Source: Thermaerobacter sp. PB12/4term
GTDB lineage: Bacteria > Bacillota > Sulfobacillia > Thermaerobacterales > Thermaerobacteraceae
NCBI RefSeq assembly: GCF_003403315.2
Contig: NZ_CP048407.1
Coordinates: 434,001 to 498,000 of the forward strand
Length of the DNA stretch: 64,000 nt
Direction: 5' to 3'
Part shown: one piece after another, positions 8,424 to 17,216 of the stretch
Layout: each line of letters opens with the position of its first letter
How positions within the stretch are numbered: position 1 is the first letter of the stretch
Notes under the pieces: model-generated
Database searches by the model: none
Told to the model about the DNA's origin: nothing
What the model saw: the letters and a program-made list of their open reading frames with translations, nothing else
Program-made: the position numbers and the translations under genes

Positions 8424-11400
8424 ATGGACGCCGATCGCCAGCCACAGGTGGGCGGGTCGCGGGGCGCGACCCGGTCAGGAGGACCGCGGCCCCGGCCGGC
8501 GGCCGGGCGGGCGAAGACCCCGCCGGCGGGGAATGAGGGTGGCACCGGCGGCGGGCGCCGGGGAGGGACGGGGCGCTCCCAGGGCCGGGGCACCGGTGCC
8601 CCATCCCGGCCCCAGGAACTGCTGGCGCCCGAGCCGGAGCAACTCGAAGACAAGCTGGTCCTGATCGACGGGCACAGCCTGATGTACCGGGCCTTCTTCG
8701 CCCTGCCTCCCCTGACCACGGCCGACGGCCTGCCCACCAACGCCGTCTACGGCTTTCTCACCATGCTGCTCCGCCTCCTCGAGGAGGAGCGGCCGCGGTA
8801 CGTGGTGGTGGCCTTCGACCGGGGGCTGCCCGCCTTCCGGGTCGAGCGGTATGCCGCCTACAAGGGCCACCGGCCCGAAACCCCCGACGACCTGCGCAGC
8901 CAGTTCCCGGTGGTCAAGGAGGTCCTGGCTGCCCTGGGGATCCCCATGGTGGAGCACGACGGCTACGAGGCCGACGACCTCCTGGGCACCCTGGCCCGCC
9001 GCGCCCGGGAGGCGGGCGTGGGCAGGGTGCTGCTGGTCACCGGCGACCGGGATGTGCTACAGCTGGTGGACGACGGCATCGAGGTGCTCCTCACCCGGCG
9101 CGGCATCAGCGACGTGCATCGCTATGACGCCGCCCGGATCCGGGAGGAGATGGGGATCGACCCGGCCCAGTACCTGGACGTCAAGGCGCTTATGGGCGAC
9201 CCGTCGGACAATATCCCCGGCGTGCCGGGCATCGGCGAGAAGACCGCCCTCAAGCTGATCCAGCAGCTGGGCGATCTGGAGTCCGTGCTGGCCAACCCCG
9301 AGGCGGCCGGGGGCAAGAAGCTGCCCCAGGCGCTGCAAGAGTACGCCGATCAGGCCCGCCTGAGCCGGGATCTGGCCCGGATCCGCACCGACGCGCCCGT
9401 GGACTTCGACCCCCAGCGCTGGTGCCGCCGGCCTGCCGATGCCGGGCTCTTGCGGCCCCTGCTCTTGCGCCTAGAGTTCCGCAGCCTGGTGGACCGCCTG
9501 GGCCTGGGCCAGCGCACGCCCCAGGCCGGACAGGTGGCCGCGGAACCGCCCGGTGAAGGTGCAGGCGGTGCCGCCGGCGCGCCGGGGACGGCCGCCGTGG
9601 CCCAGGGGGGTGTGGGAGCCGGGGAGGAGGAGGCCGGGGAAGAAGGCGCCCGGGGAGAAGGGGCCAGGGAAGAAGGAGCGGGTCTTCCTGCTCAGGTCGA
9701 CCAGCTGTCCGCCGGGGACGTGGCCGCCTGGCTCGATGAGGTCCTGGGCCGCCCCGCCGCCGGTACCGCCCCGGTTCCTCCGGACCCTGGCGCGGCAGAT
9801 GCCGCCGCGGCCGCCGGTGGCGTGACGGTGGTCGCCGCCTGGCTGGGGGAGGCGGAAGGTCCCCAGGGGGGTGCCGGCGCCGTGCTGGCGGGCCTCGGCC
9901 TGGCCGCGGCGGGCAGGGTGGGCGCCTGGCTGGCGGGAGAGCCGGAGGACGCCGACGGGGACGCGGCCGGTCGCGTCCTGGGGGCGCTGTCCGGCCGGCC
10001 GCTGGCCGGGTTCGACCTCAAGCCCCTGTACCGGTGGCTGCTCCGCCGGGCGGGCGCCGCGGGGGAGGTTCCGGGTGCCGCCACGCCCGCCGGGGAGGGC
10101 TCGCGGGGTGAAGCCGCGTCCCGCCGGGCCGCCCGGCCCGCTCTTCCGGCGCCGGTGGCGGATCTCAAGCTGGCCGCCTACCTGCTGGACCCGGTGCGCA
10201 ACCGTTACCACCTGGTGGACACCGCCCGCCAGTTCTTCGGCTGGGACCTGGAGGAGGGACCCGCTGACCGCCCCGGCGACCCCGCCGTTTGCACCTCCTC
10301 CCTGCTGGGGCGGGATGCGGCCCTGTGCGCGCGGCTCCGCCCCGCCGTGGAGGCCGAGCTGGCCGCCCGGGGGCTGGAGCGGGTCTACCGGGAGATCGAG
10401 CTGCCCCTGGTGCCGGTGCTGGCCGCCATGGAGGAAGCGGGCATCGCCGTCGACCGGCGCCAGCTGGAGGAGCTGGGCCGCCTCTTCACCCGGCGCAGCC
10501 AGGAGCTGGCCGAGCAGATCTACGAGCTGGCGGGGGAGACCTTCAACATCAACTCGACCCAGCAGCTGGGCCAGATCCTGTTCGAACGGCTGGGCCTGCC
10601 CGTGGTGAAGAAGACGAAGACGGGTTATTCCACCGACGCCGAGGTCCTGGAGACCCTGGCGGCCCACCACCCCATCGCCGAGCTGGTGCTGGAATACCGG
10701 TCGCTGGTCAAGCTGCAGGGCACCTACGTGGACGGGCTGGCCGAGCACATCGGCCCCGACGGCCGGGTCCACACCACCTTCCAGCAGACGGTGGCGGCCA
10801 CGGGCCGGCTCTCCAGCACCCAGCCCAACCTGCAGAACATCCCCATCCGGGACGAACCCGGCCGCTCCCTGCGCCGCGCCTTCGTGGCGCCGCCGGGGCA
10901 CCGGCTGGTGGCCGCCGACTACTCGCAGATCGAGCTGCGGGTCCTGGCCCACTACAGCGGCGATCCCGGCCTGGTGGAGGCCTTCGCCCAGGGACAGGAC
11001 GTCCACGCCCGGACGGCCAGCGAGATCTTCGGGGTGCCCCTGGAGCAGGTGACCCCCGAGCAGCGGCGGGTGGCCAAGGCGGTGAACTTCGGCTTGGCCT
11101 ACGGCCAGACGGACTTCGGGCTGGCCCGCGCCCTGCGCATCGACCGCGCCGACGCCCGCCGCTTCATGGAACGCTACTTCGAGCGGTATCCCGGCGTGAA
11201 GCGGTACATGGAGGAGACGGTGCGGCGGGCGCGCCAGCAGGGCGAGGTGACCACGCTGCTCGGGCGGCGGCGGCCGGTGCCCGAGATCCGGCACCGGGTC
11301 TTCCACATCCGGCAGAACGCCGAGCGGGTGGCGATCAACACGCCCATCCAGGGCACCGCTGCCGACATCATGAAGCTGGCCATGATCCGCGTCCACCGGG

Positions 11401-11609
11401 CCCTGGCAGAAGAGGGGCTGCGGGCCCGCATCGTGCTGCAGGTCCACGACGAGCTGCTGGTGGAGGCCCCGGACGCGGAAGTGGCTGCCGTGGCCGCCCT
11501 GCTGCGCCGGGAGATGGAGGGCGCCTTCCGCCTCGACGTCCCCCTGGTGGTCGAGGTCAAGGCCGGTGCCAACTGGTACGAGATGGAGGCCGTGGACGCC
11601 GGTGCCTGA
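8424..11609 (+). CDS. polA: DNA polymerase I
   Basis: A 1061-residue family A DNA polymerase, longer than usual (near 880). An N-terminal disordered stretch (about 1-73) precedes the 5'-nuclease domain (LVLIDGHSLMYRAFF; YEADDLLGTLA; DNIPGVPGIGEKTA; to about 350). The middle region is Ala/Gly-rich and I see no DxE exonuclease motif, so 3'-5' proofreading is probably absent, as in Bacillus Pol I. The polymerase domain has motif A (DYSQIELR, D832), the O-helix (RRVAKAVNFGLAYG) and motif C (VHDE, D1009-E1010). I chose ATG 8424 (GGGGAGGGGG upstream), since the frame open to 8052 contains the terminator and promoter. It overlaps mutM by 8 bp, so the two are co-translated repair genes. Confidence 0.95.
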   Translation: MDADRQPQVGGSRGATRSGGPRPRPAAGRAKTPPAGNEGGTGGGRRGGTGRSQGRGTGAPSRPQELLAPEPEQLEDKLVLIDGHSLMYRAFFALPPLTTADGLPTNAVYGFLTMLLRLLEEERPRYVVVAFDRGLPAFRVERYAAYKGHRPETPDDLRSQFPVVKEVLAALGIPMVEHDGYEADDLLGTLARRAREAGVGRVLLVTGDRDVLQLVDDGIEVLLTRRGISDVHRYDAARIREEMGIDPAQYLDVKALMGDPSDNIPGVPGIGEKTALKLIQQLGDLESVLANPEAAGGKKLPQALQEYADQARLSRDLARIRTDAPVDFDPQRWCRRPADAGLLRPLLLRLEFRSLVDRLGLGQRTPQAGQVAAEPPGEGAGGAAGAPGTAAVAQGGVGAGEEEAGEEGARGEGAREEGAGLPAQVDQLSAGDVAAWLDEVLGRPAAGTAPVPPDPGAADAAAAAGGVTVVAAWLGEAEGPQGGAGAVLAGLGLAAAGRVGAWLAGEPEDADGDAAGRVLGALSGRPLAGFDLKPLYRWLLRRAGAAGEVPGAATPAGEGSRGEAASRRAARPALPAPVADLKLAAYLLDPVRNRYHLVDTARQFFGWDLEEGPADRPGDPAVCTSSLLGRDAALCARLRPAVEAELAARGLERVYREIELPLVPVLAAMEEAGIAVDRRQLEELGRLFTRRSQELAEQIYELAGETFNINSTQQLGQILFERLGLPVVKKTKTGYSTDAEVLETLAAHHPIAELVLEYRSLVKLQGTYVDGLAEHIGPDGRVHTTFQQTVAATGRLSSTQPNLQNIPIRDEPGRSLRRAFVAPPGHRLVAADYSQIELRVLAHYSGDPGLVEAFAQGQDVHARTASEIFGVPLEQVTPEQRRVAKAVNFGLAYGQTDFGLARALRIDRADARRFMERYFERYPGVKRYMEETVRRARQQGEVTTLLGRRRPVPEIRHRVFHIRQNAERVAINTPIQGTAADIMKLAMIRVHRALAEEGLRARIVLQVHDELLVEAPDAEVAAVAALLRREMEGAFRLDVPLVVEVKAGANWYEMEAVDAGA

Positions 11610-12858
11610 ACTGCCCGAGGTGGAGACCATCCGGCGCGACCTGGAACACCATCTGGCCGGCGCCCGGATCACCCGGGTCCACGTCCTGCGGCCCGAGGTG
11701 GTATGCGGTGCCGGGGGGGAGGCCATCGGGCCGGAGGCCTTTCAGGCCGCCCTGGAGGGAGCCCGTTTCCGCCGCTTTGCCCGCAGGGGCAAGTACCTGC
11801 TCATCGAGCTGCACCGGCCGGCGGGGGATCCTGCGGCCAGGTCCGGGCCCAACACCACGCCCGTGCTCCCGGACGAACCGGCCCCGGCGCCCGTGCCCGC
11901 CGGCGTGGGGTCCCGGGCCGGCGGGACGGCCGCTCCGGGCGCCCCGGGCGCGCCGGCCGGGGGCCAGGCTCCGGGTGGGGGCTCTCCCCCACCGGCAGGG
12001 GGTGGGTCCAATGCCCCCGCAGGTCCGGGGCGGGTCGCTGGGGGTACGGCCCCAACGGCCGGGGCGGAGGAAGCGCCGGCCGGGAGGCGGGTTCGACCGG
12101 CCGGGCCGGGCGCCGGGCGGCTGTGGCTGGCGATCCACCTGCGCATGACCGGCCGGCTCACCCTGGCGCGGCGGGGCGAGCCGCGGCCGCCTCACACCCA
12201 CGTGGTGTTCGAACTCGAGCCAGGTCCGGGCCGCCCGTGGGAGGAACTGCGTTTTTCCGACGTGCGCCGCTTCGGCCGGCTGTATCTGATGCCGGACAAC
12301 CCCCTGGCCCGCGCCCGCAGCCGGCCGGCGGGGCGCCGGGCGGGCCGGGAAGGAACCCATGCAGGAACCGGCCTGCGAGGCCTCTACACCCTTGGGCCCG
12401 AACCCCTCAGCCGCCGCTTCGGCGCCGCCGAACTGGGCCGGCGCCTGGCCGGGCGCCGGGCGCCCATCAAGGCCGTGCTCCTGGATCAGCGGGTGGTGGC
12501 GGGGCTCGGCAACATCTATGCCGACGAGGCCCTCTTCCGCGCCGGCCTCCACCCGGCCCGGCCGGCGGGATCCCTAACGGGCCAGGAGGTGGCGCGCCTC
12601 GCCCGGGCCATCCGCGGGGTGCTGCGGGAGGCGGTGGCGGCCGGTGGCACCACCTTCTCCGATTACCGCGACGGGCTGGGGCGGGAAGGCCGGTTTGCCC
12701 GCCGGCTGGCGGTCTACGACCGGGAGGGCCACCCCTGCCCCCGCTGCGGCACCCCCGTGGCAGCCCTTCGCCTGGCCGGCCGCACCAGCCACTACTGCCC
12801 TCGCTGCCAGCCGAGCGGATCCGGGTGGTGCTCGGGCCCGCGCGGCTGGACAAGCTGA
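11602..12858 (+). CDS. mutM: Formamidopyrimidine-DNA glycosylase
   Basis: Removes oxidised purines such as 8-oxoguanine and nicks the abasic site. The product starts PELPEVETIRRDL right after the initiator, giving the catalytic proline. Lys in RRGKYL, the helix-two-turn-helix (QRVVAGLGNIYADEALF) and the C-terminal zinc finger (CPRCG...CPRC) are all present. The protein has 418 residues instead of about 275. Most of the excess is a Pro/Gly/Ala insertion at about residues 71-172, plus a smaller one near 235. GTG 11602 overlaps the polA stop; polA-mutM order is common in Firmicutes, where coaE usually follows, but here coaE is 3.6 kb away. An exact GGACGAACCGG lies in the insertion (11871-11881). 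Confidence 0.95.
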   Translation: MPELPEVETIRRDLEHHLAGARITRVHVLRPEVVCGAGGEAIGPEAFQAALEGARFRRFARRGKYLLIELHRPAGDPAARSGPNTTPVLPDEPAPAPVPAGVGSRAGGTAAPGAPGAPAGGQAPGGGSPPPAGGGSNAPAGPGRVAGGTAPTAGAEEAPAGRRVRPAGPGAGRLWLAIHLRMTGRLTLARRGEPRPPHTHVVFELEPGPGRPWEELRFSDVRRFGRLYLMPDNPLARARSRPAGRRAGREGTHAGTGLRGLYTLGPEPLSRRFGAAELGRRLAGRRAPIKAVLLDQRVVAGLGNIYADEALFRAGLHPARPAGSLTGQEVARLARAIRGVLREAVAAGGTTFSDYRDGLGREGRFARRLAVYDREGHPCPRCGTPVAALRLAGRTSHYCPRCQPSGSGWCSGPRGWTS

Positions 12859-12926
12859 GCCTGCCGGCCGGGCAACCGGCTCCCTGCCGCCTGACCCCAT
12901 CTGACCCGCGGGGCGGATCCCGGGAT

Positions 12927-13424
12927 CTATCCCCGGGTCCTTGGTGCACCGCCGTGCCCGGCCCCGGGGCCGGCGCCGGGCCGGCGGCCGGCCCCGGGCG
13001 GCGTGGCGGGCCCGCCCTCGCCGGGTGCCGGCCGGGTCGCTTCCGGCGCGCCGTACGCGGTGCGGCCGGGCTCCTCCCCGCCGATGTCCGCGGTCACCCG
13101 CAAGCCCGGCACCTCGAATTCCACCTGGGGCCGGATGCCCATGGCGCGTGCCTGGCTGTCCGCCAGTTCCTCCAGCTCGTCGATCCAGCGGTCGTCGTCG
13201 GTGAAGGAGGCCGGTGCGCCGGCAGCGGTCAGATCGTCGCGCTCCGGGGCCCCCGCTTCCGGTTGAACCGGGCGGCCGCGGCGGCCGTTCGACCTCGCCC
13301 GGGCCGGCCTGCTGGCCGCGCTCTCCGGGTTGCCCGGGTGCAGGGCCCCGCCCTGGCTCCCTCCCTGGTTCGTCGGAGCACCGCGCCCTTCACCGGGGCG
13401 CGGCCTGCCATCTGGTCCTGTCAT
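12927..13424 (-). CDS. Hypothetical protein
   Basis: A 165-residue protein that I do not recognise. The ends are disordered (Gly/Pro/Arg-rich), with a compact central part at about residues 70-120 (DDDRWIDELEELADSQARA, then QVEFEVPGLRVTADIG) that could form a helix followed by a beta-hairpin. ATG 13424 is supported by AAAGGAG at 13434-13440; the frame open further upstream is dropped because it has no such site. It is convergent with mutM and single. Only the ribosome-binding site and the ordered core support it as a gene. Confidence 0.55.
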   Translation of the reverse strand: MTGPDGRPRPGEGRGAPTNQGGSQGGALHPGNPESAASRPARARSNGRRGRPVQPEAGAPERDDLTAAGAPASFTDDDRWIDELEELADSQARAMGIRPQVEFEVPGLRVTADIGGEEPGRTAYGAPEATRPAPGEGGPATPPGAGRRPGAGPGAGHGGAPRTRG

Positions 13425-14008
13425 CGCTTCCCGCTCCTTTGCCGGCCCACCCCGTCTCGGGTCCCCGCCCCCATCGCCGGCACTGCATGGGGCGCACTCC
13501 GTGGAGCAGGCCGAACCCGTGCCGGGAACCGGCCCGAGCCGGTTCGGCCCCGTCCGGACCGCCGCCTGGCAACCCGCCGGCACGCGCGCGGACCGTCCGC
13601 ACCGTGGACGGCGGGCGGCGTGACCCCGCGGCGGCCCGGTCCCGGGCAGTTCCCGCTGCGGCCGGTGGCCGGGGTTGGACTTTACTAGCGTGGCCGCCTG
13701 GAGGCCGGCCGAATCGTGGAAGGCAACCGGGCGGGACAAGGGGCGCCAGAAGGGGCGCGAAGACCGGCGGGGGAGCGGAAGGTCTGCGCCGCCGGCGGCG
13801 CAGGCAACGGCCGGGAACCCACCGGAGATACGCCAGGGGCGGGGACCCTGAGTCCCCGCCCCTGCCTGTGGTCCCCAGCCGGCGGCCGGGGACCGTACCC
13901 TATCGAGTCCTGCATCGTCAATCCCTGCGTCCACCCCGTCCGGCGCCCTGGGCCGGTGCTGGATGGTGCCTGCCGCCGCAACGGCCGGCGCCGGGTGGTG
14001 CGGGAACC
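13425..14008. other. Intergenic region with nested inverted repeat
   Basis: No gene is apparent in 584 bp. At 13509-13549, GGCCGAACC pairs with GGTTCGGCC around an inner GCCGG-gaa-CCGGC hairpin, a nested structure upstream of the 13424 start. A terminator for the next minus-strand gene lies at 13834-13864. Confidence 0.5.
13834..13864 (-). terminator. Hairpin terminator after SleB-like gene 1
   Basis: A 13-bp perfect stem, CAGGGGCGGGGAC (13834-13846) with GTCCCCGCCCCTG (13852-13864), loop CCTGA, no T-run. Confidence 0.65.
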
Positions 14009-14872
14009 TCAGTAGGCGAACCGGTGGTTGCCGATCCAGCCCGCGCTGGGCCGGCTCTCCAGGAAGGGCTGGTAGCCCGACTTGACGGGATTCCAGAAGT
14101 AGAGGGCGCCGCCCGTGGGGTCCCAGCCGGTGACCGCGTCGATGGCCGCCTGCCAGGACTCGGCGCTGGGTTCCTGCCAGAAGGTCCCGTTCAGCACCGG
14201 CTCAAACTGGTACGGCTCGAACAGCACGTCCGCCACGGTATCGGGGAACAGCGGGCTCTTCACCCGGTTGAGGATCACGGCCGCCACGGCCACCTTGCCC
14301 ACGTAGGGCTCGCCGGCGGCCTCGGCCTCGACCATCTGGGCCAGCAGGCGCAGTTCATAGTCGGTCGCGCGCACCCCCGCTCCGCCCGCCTGCGGCCGGG
14401 AGGGAGCCGGCGCGGGTGCCGGCGCGGCATTCCCGCCCGAGGGCGCGCCCGTCGAGCCACCCAGGGGAACGATCAGCCGCTGCCCGGGCAGGATCAGGTC
14501 GCCGGCCAGCGCATTGGCTTGCTGCAGCTCGGCGGCCGTCAGCCCATAGGCGCCGGCGATCTTGAACAGGGTATCGCCCCGGCGCACGGTGTAGATGTCG
14601 TAGCGGTCGATCCTGGGGATGGCCAGGTAGGTGCCGGCCCAGACCACGCTGGCCGACGGGAGGCGGTTCAGCTGGACGATGTCTTCCATCGGAACCCCGT
14701 ACTTGCGGCTGATCTTCCAGACGGTCTCGCCGCGCTGGACGTAATGGGTGACGAAGGCCGGACCCCCCTCGGAGGCCGCCGCCGGGACCGTGCTGCCCAT
14801 CACGGCCAGGACGGACAGGCTCACCCCGGCCAGCAGGCCGGCCAGCGCGCGCCGCCACCGACAATTCGCCAT
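14009..14872 (-). CDS. LysM-containing SleB/CwlJ-type cell wall hydrolase
   Basis: A 287-residue exported protein. A signal peptide (1-37, RALAGLLAGVSLSVLAVMG) is followed by two LysM peptidoglycan-binding repeats (about 44-87, YVQRGETVWKISRKYGV; about 92-137, YTVRRGDTLFKIAGAYGL). After a Pro/Ala linker comes a Hydrolase_2 domain (about 165-287) with ELRLLAQMVEAEAAGEPY, where the conserved Glu pair lies, and AAVILNRVKSPLFPDTV. This family contains the spore-cortex lytic SleB and CwlJ enzymes. ATG 14872 is preceded by GGAGGGA. Its C terminus closely matches the neighbouring gene (15074-15946), pointing to a tandem duplication. Its own terminator and TATAAT promoter make it a separate unit. Confidence 0.9.
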   Translation of the reverse strand: MANCRWRRALAGLLAGVSLSVLAVMGSTVPAAASEGGPAFVTHYVQRGETVWKISRKYGVPMEDIVQLNRLPSASVVWAGTYLAIPRIDRYDIYTVRRGDTLFKIAGAYGLTAAELQQANALAGDLILPGQRLIVPLGGSTGAPSGGNAAPAPAPAPSRPQAGGAGVRATDYELRLLAQMVEAEAAGEPYVGKVAVAAVILNRVKSPLFPDTVADVLFEPYQFEPVLNGTFWQEPSAESWQAAIDAVTGWDPTGGALYFWNPVKSGYQPFLESRPSAGWIGNHRFAY

Positions 14873-14919
14873 GCTTCTCCCTCCCCGGAAGAAATCTGGA
14901 TGTAACATGGACGAAACGA

Positions 14920-14950
14920 ATTATAGAAAACTGCAATATTCGCAGGCATT
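14920..14950 (-). promoter_or_regulatory. Promoter of SleB-like gene 1
   Basis: On the minus strand, TATAAT (14925-14920) lies 19 nt after AATGCC (14950-14945) in an A+T-rich block. The same AATGCC...TATAAT arrangement precedes the paralogue at 15999-16028. Confidence 0.6.
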
Positions 14951-14982
14951 AGCAAAATGTTACCTGTTCGAAGTCAAAAAAC

Positions 14983-15014
14983 AGCGGCGGGTGCCGTGAC
15001 GAGCACCCGCCGCT
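14983..15014 (-). terminator. Intrinsic terminator with T-run after SleB-like gene 2
   Basis: AGCGGCGGGTGC (14983-14994) pairs with GCACCCGCCGCT (15003-15014). On the minus strand it is followed at once by TGTTTTTTG, a proper U-tract. Confidence 0.9.
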
Positions 15015-15073
15015 CGGTGAAGGAAGGACTTCGCTTCGGACCGAACGCCCGCGACTTACCCAGGCGTCAGGCG

Positions 15074-15946
15074 TCAGTAGGCAAAGCGGTGATTGCCGAT
15101 CCAGCCGGCGCTGGGGCGGGACTCCAGGTGGGGCTGGTACCCGGACTTGGCCGGGTTCCAGAAGTAGAGGGCCCCACCGGTGGGGTCCACGCCCCGGGCG
15201 GCGTCCCGGGCGGCGCGCCAGGAAGCAGCACTGGGCTCCCGCCAGAACCAGCCGTTGAGAATCGGTTCGAACTGCCAGGGCTGGAAGATGACCTCCTCGA
15301 CAGTGTCCGGGAACAGGGGGCTGCGCACCCGGTTCAGGATCACGGCGCCCACCGCCACCTTGCCTTCATAGGGCTCGGCGCCGGCCTCCGCCTCGATCAT
15401 CTGGGCCAGAAGCCGCAGTTCCCGCGGGGTCAGGTGCATGGCGCGCTCCTGCACCTGGGCCCGGGAGCCGGCCTGCCCGGCCCTCGCCGCCGTGTGCGGC
15501 TTGCCGGCGGTGCGCCCGCGCTCTCGGGACGAACCGGCTCCCGCAGCCTCCTGGCGGCCTTTACCGGCGGCCGCGCTCACCTGGGTCGACGGGCCGGCCG
15601 GGTTCGTCCCGGCACCGGCCTTATCGGCCCGGTCCGCGGCCCGCTCCTCCGCCAGCTGGACCGCTGCCACCAGGCCACCCGTGGCGGCGGCCTCCTCGTC
15701 CTCGCCGGCCCTGGCCGGGATTGCCTTCGCCGTCACGGCCACCGGACCGGACCCTGCCGCCCCGGCGACACCGCCCTTCTCCGAGGGCTTCGCGGCGATG
15801 GCCAGGGCCGCCGTCGGCCCGGAGAGCACGAAGGCCAGCGCCAGGGCCGCACCCACCAGGGGCAGTCCCGGCCGCCGGCTCCGGCCGGCCCGGCCGGTAA
15901 AGCTTCGGGCCGCCGGGGTAGCCTGCTCCATCGCTGTAGCCCGCAT
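15074..15946 (-). CDS. SleB/CwlJ-type cell wall hydrolase, paralogue 2
   Basis: A 290-residue paralogue of the gene at 14009-14872 without LysM repeats. A membrane or signal segment (GLPLVGAALALAFVLSG, about residues 28-44) is followed by ~120 low-complexity residues and a C-terminal Hydrolase_2 domain (about 168-290: ELRLLAQMIEAEAGAEPY, GAVILNRVRSPLFPDTV). The last residues are almost identical to paralogue 1 (SRPSAGWIGNHRFAY). ATG 15946 follows GAGGAGGGA; an ATG 8 nt upstream is out of frame. A GGACGAACCGG copy lies in its linker (15527-15537). The role is probably cortex or wall lysis around sporulation or germination, by family membership only. Confidence 0.9.
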   Translation of the reverse strand: MRATAMEQATPAARSFTGRAGRSRRPGLPLVGAALALAFVLSGPTAALAIAAKPSEKGGVAGAAGSGPVAVTAKAIPARAGEDEEAAATGGLVAAVQLAEERAADRADKAGAGTNPAGPSTQVSAAAGKGRQEAAGAGSSRERGRTAGKPHTAARAGQAGSRAQVQERAMHLTPRELRLLAQMIEAEAGAEPYEGKVAVGAVILNRVRSPLFPDTVEEVIFQPWQFEPILNGWFWREPSAASWRAARDAARGVDPTGGALYFWNPAKSGYQPHLESRPSAGWIGNHRFAY

Positions 15947-15998
15947 TTCATTCCCTCCTCGCTTCCGAACGGGACGTATATCTACGGTTGTCGTCGAA

Positions 15999-16028
15999 AT
16001 TATAAAAAGTCGCCATTTCCGTGGCATT
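15999..16028 (-). promoter_or_regulatory. Promoter of SleB-like gene 2
   Basis: On the minus strand, AATGCC (16028-16023), 18 nt, then TATAAT (16004-15999), in an A+T-rich patch. It matches the promoter of the paralogue, including the TTTT before TATAAT and the TTCG after it. Confidence 0.6.
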
Positions 16029-16185
16029 ATTGAATCCATGGTCATCGGGCATGGGTTCAACAGAATAGGAAAAATATCGGCATCCGGCAGGCAGGCGGGT
16101 GCCGGCACGCAGGGAGCGGGTGCCCGCATCCGGTAGGCAGGCGCCCGGCGGCGGCCGGCTGCCGGCATGCGGCCTGGCACCCGGC

Positions 16186-16216
16186 TTTCGCCGCCGGCCC
16201 CGGCAGGCGGTATAAT
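16186..16216 (+). promoter_or_regulatory. Promoter for the 66-residue gene and coaE
   Basis: TATAAT at 16211-16216 with a possible weak -35 TTTCGC at 16186-16191 (19-nt spacing). It is about 60 nt before the first start codon. Confidence 0.5.
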
Positions 16217-16278
16217 CCGGGCGGGATCATCGCGGTGGCCGTCGGGCATCGCCCAAGCGGGGATGGGAGGGAGGCCCC

Positions 16279-16479
16279 ATGATGGTGGTGGCCCTGGAAT
16301 TCGAAGATGAGAAGAAGCTGGAGGCGGCGGTGCAGCGCCTGCGCCAGAACCTGGGCGTGACGGGGGAACTGGCCATCAAGCCCCTGCAAGGCGGCCGCTG
16401 GCGGCTGACCATCAGCTCCGAAAAGCCGCTGCGGGAGAGCTCTCTGGAGAAACTGGGCGGCCGGCGGGTCGACCTGTGA
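16279..16479 (+). CDS. Small conserved-looking protein upstream of coaE
   Basis: A 66-residue protein: a strand-helix start (VVALEFEDEKKLEAAVQRL) followed by GELAIKPLQGGRWRLTIS, compact and ordered, unlike the low-complexity frames around it. ATG 16279 has a GGGAGGGAGG site just upstream. Its TGA overlaps the coaE ATG as TGATG, so the two are translationally coupled. I do not recognise the family. The fold prediction (a small alpha/beta unit) is inference. Confidence 0.7.
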   Translation: MMVVALEFEDEKKLEAAVQRLRQNLGVTGELAIKPLQGGRWRLTISSEKPLRESSLEKLGGRRVDL

Positions 16480-17216
16480 TGCCTGCCGGCGGCGCCCGCG
16501 CCGCCCGGCGGCCCCTGCTGATCGGTCTGACGGGCGGCATCGGGAGCGGCAAGAGTTCCGTGGCAGCCATGCTGGCGTCCCTGGGTGCCGCCGTGGTGGA
16601 CGCCGACGCCATCGCCCGCGCGGTGGTCGAACCCGGCGAGCCGGCCCTGGCCAGGCTGGTGGAAGCCTTCGGCCCCGGCATCCTGCGTCCTGACGGCACC
16701 CTGGACCGGCGGGCTCTGGGACGCCGGGTCTTCGGCGATGATGCGGCGCGCAAGACGCTGGAGGGCATCGTTCATCCCGCCATTCGCAAGCGCACGTGGG
16801 ACCGCATCGGCGCCCTGATGGCGGCGGGAAGCCATCCGGCTGTGGTGTGGGACGTGCCCCTGCTCTTCGAGGTCGGGGCCGAGAAGCTGGTCGACCAGGT
16901 CTGGGTCGTCACCGCCCCGCGCGCCGTGCGCCTCCAGCGGCTGCGGCAGCGGGATCCCGACCTCTCCCCGGAGGAACTGGAACGGCGCATGGCGGCGCAG
17001 ATGCCCTTGGAGGAGAAGGCGGCCCGGGCCCATGTGGTGATCGACAACGGCGGCGATCTGGAGGCGACCCGCCGCCAGGTGGAGGCGGCGTGGCGGCGGC
17101 ACGTGTTGCGTGAAGAGGGCTCCGCGACCCGGCAGGGCTCCAGGCCCGGCGACCGTCCCGGGGACCGGGCGGGTTCCGGTCGCCGTACCGGTGCGGAGGG
17201 AGGCAGCGGGTGCTGA
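16479..17216 (+). CDS. coaE: Dephospho-CoA kinase
   Basis: Last step of coenzyme A synthesis: phosphorylates the 3'-hydroxyl of dephospho-CoA using ATP. The P-loop GLTGGIGSGKSS starts near residue 16. VVDADAIAR carries the conserved Asp, then RRVFGDDAARKTLEGIVHP and VWDVPLLFEVG are typical CoaE blocks. The 245-residue length exceeds the usual ~200 because of a basic, glycine-rich tail (from about residue 210). The start is ATG 16479 within TGATG (or GTG 16476). It sits between the 66-residue gene and a lytic transglycosylase whose start it overlaps. Confidence 0.95.
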   Translation: MPAGGARAARRPLLIGLTGGIGSGKSSVAAMLASLGAAVVDADAIARAVVEPGEPALARLVEAFGPGILRPDGTLDRRALGRRVFGDDAARKTLEGIVHPAIRKRTWDRIGALMAAGSHPAVVWDVPLLFEVGAEKLVDQVWVVTAPRAVRLQRLRQRDPDLSPEELERRMAAQMPLEEKAARAHVVIDNGGDLEATRRQVEAAWRRHVLREEGSATRQGSRPGDRPGDRAGSGRRTGAEGGSGC

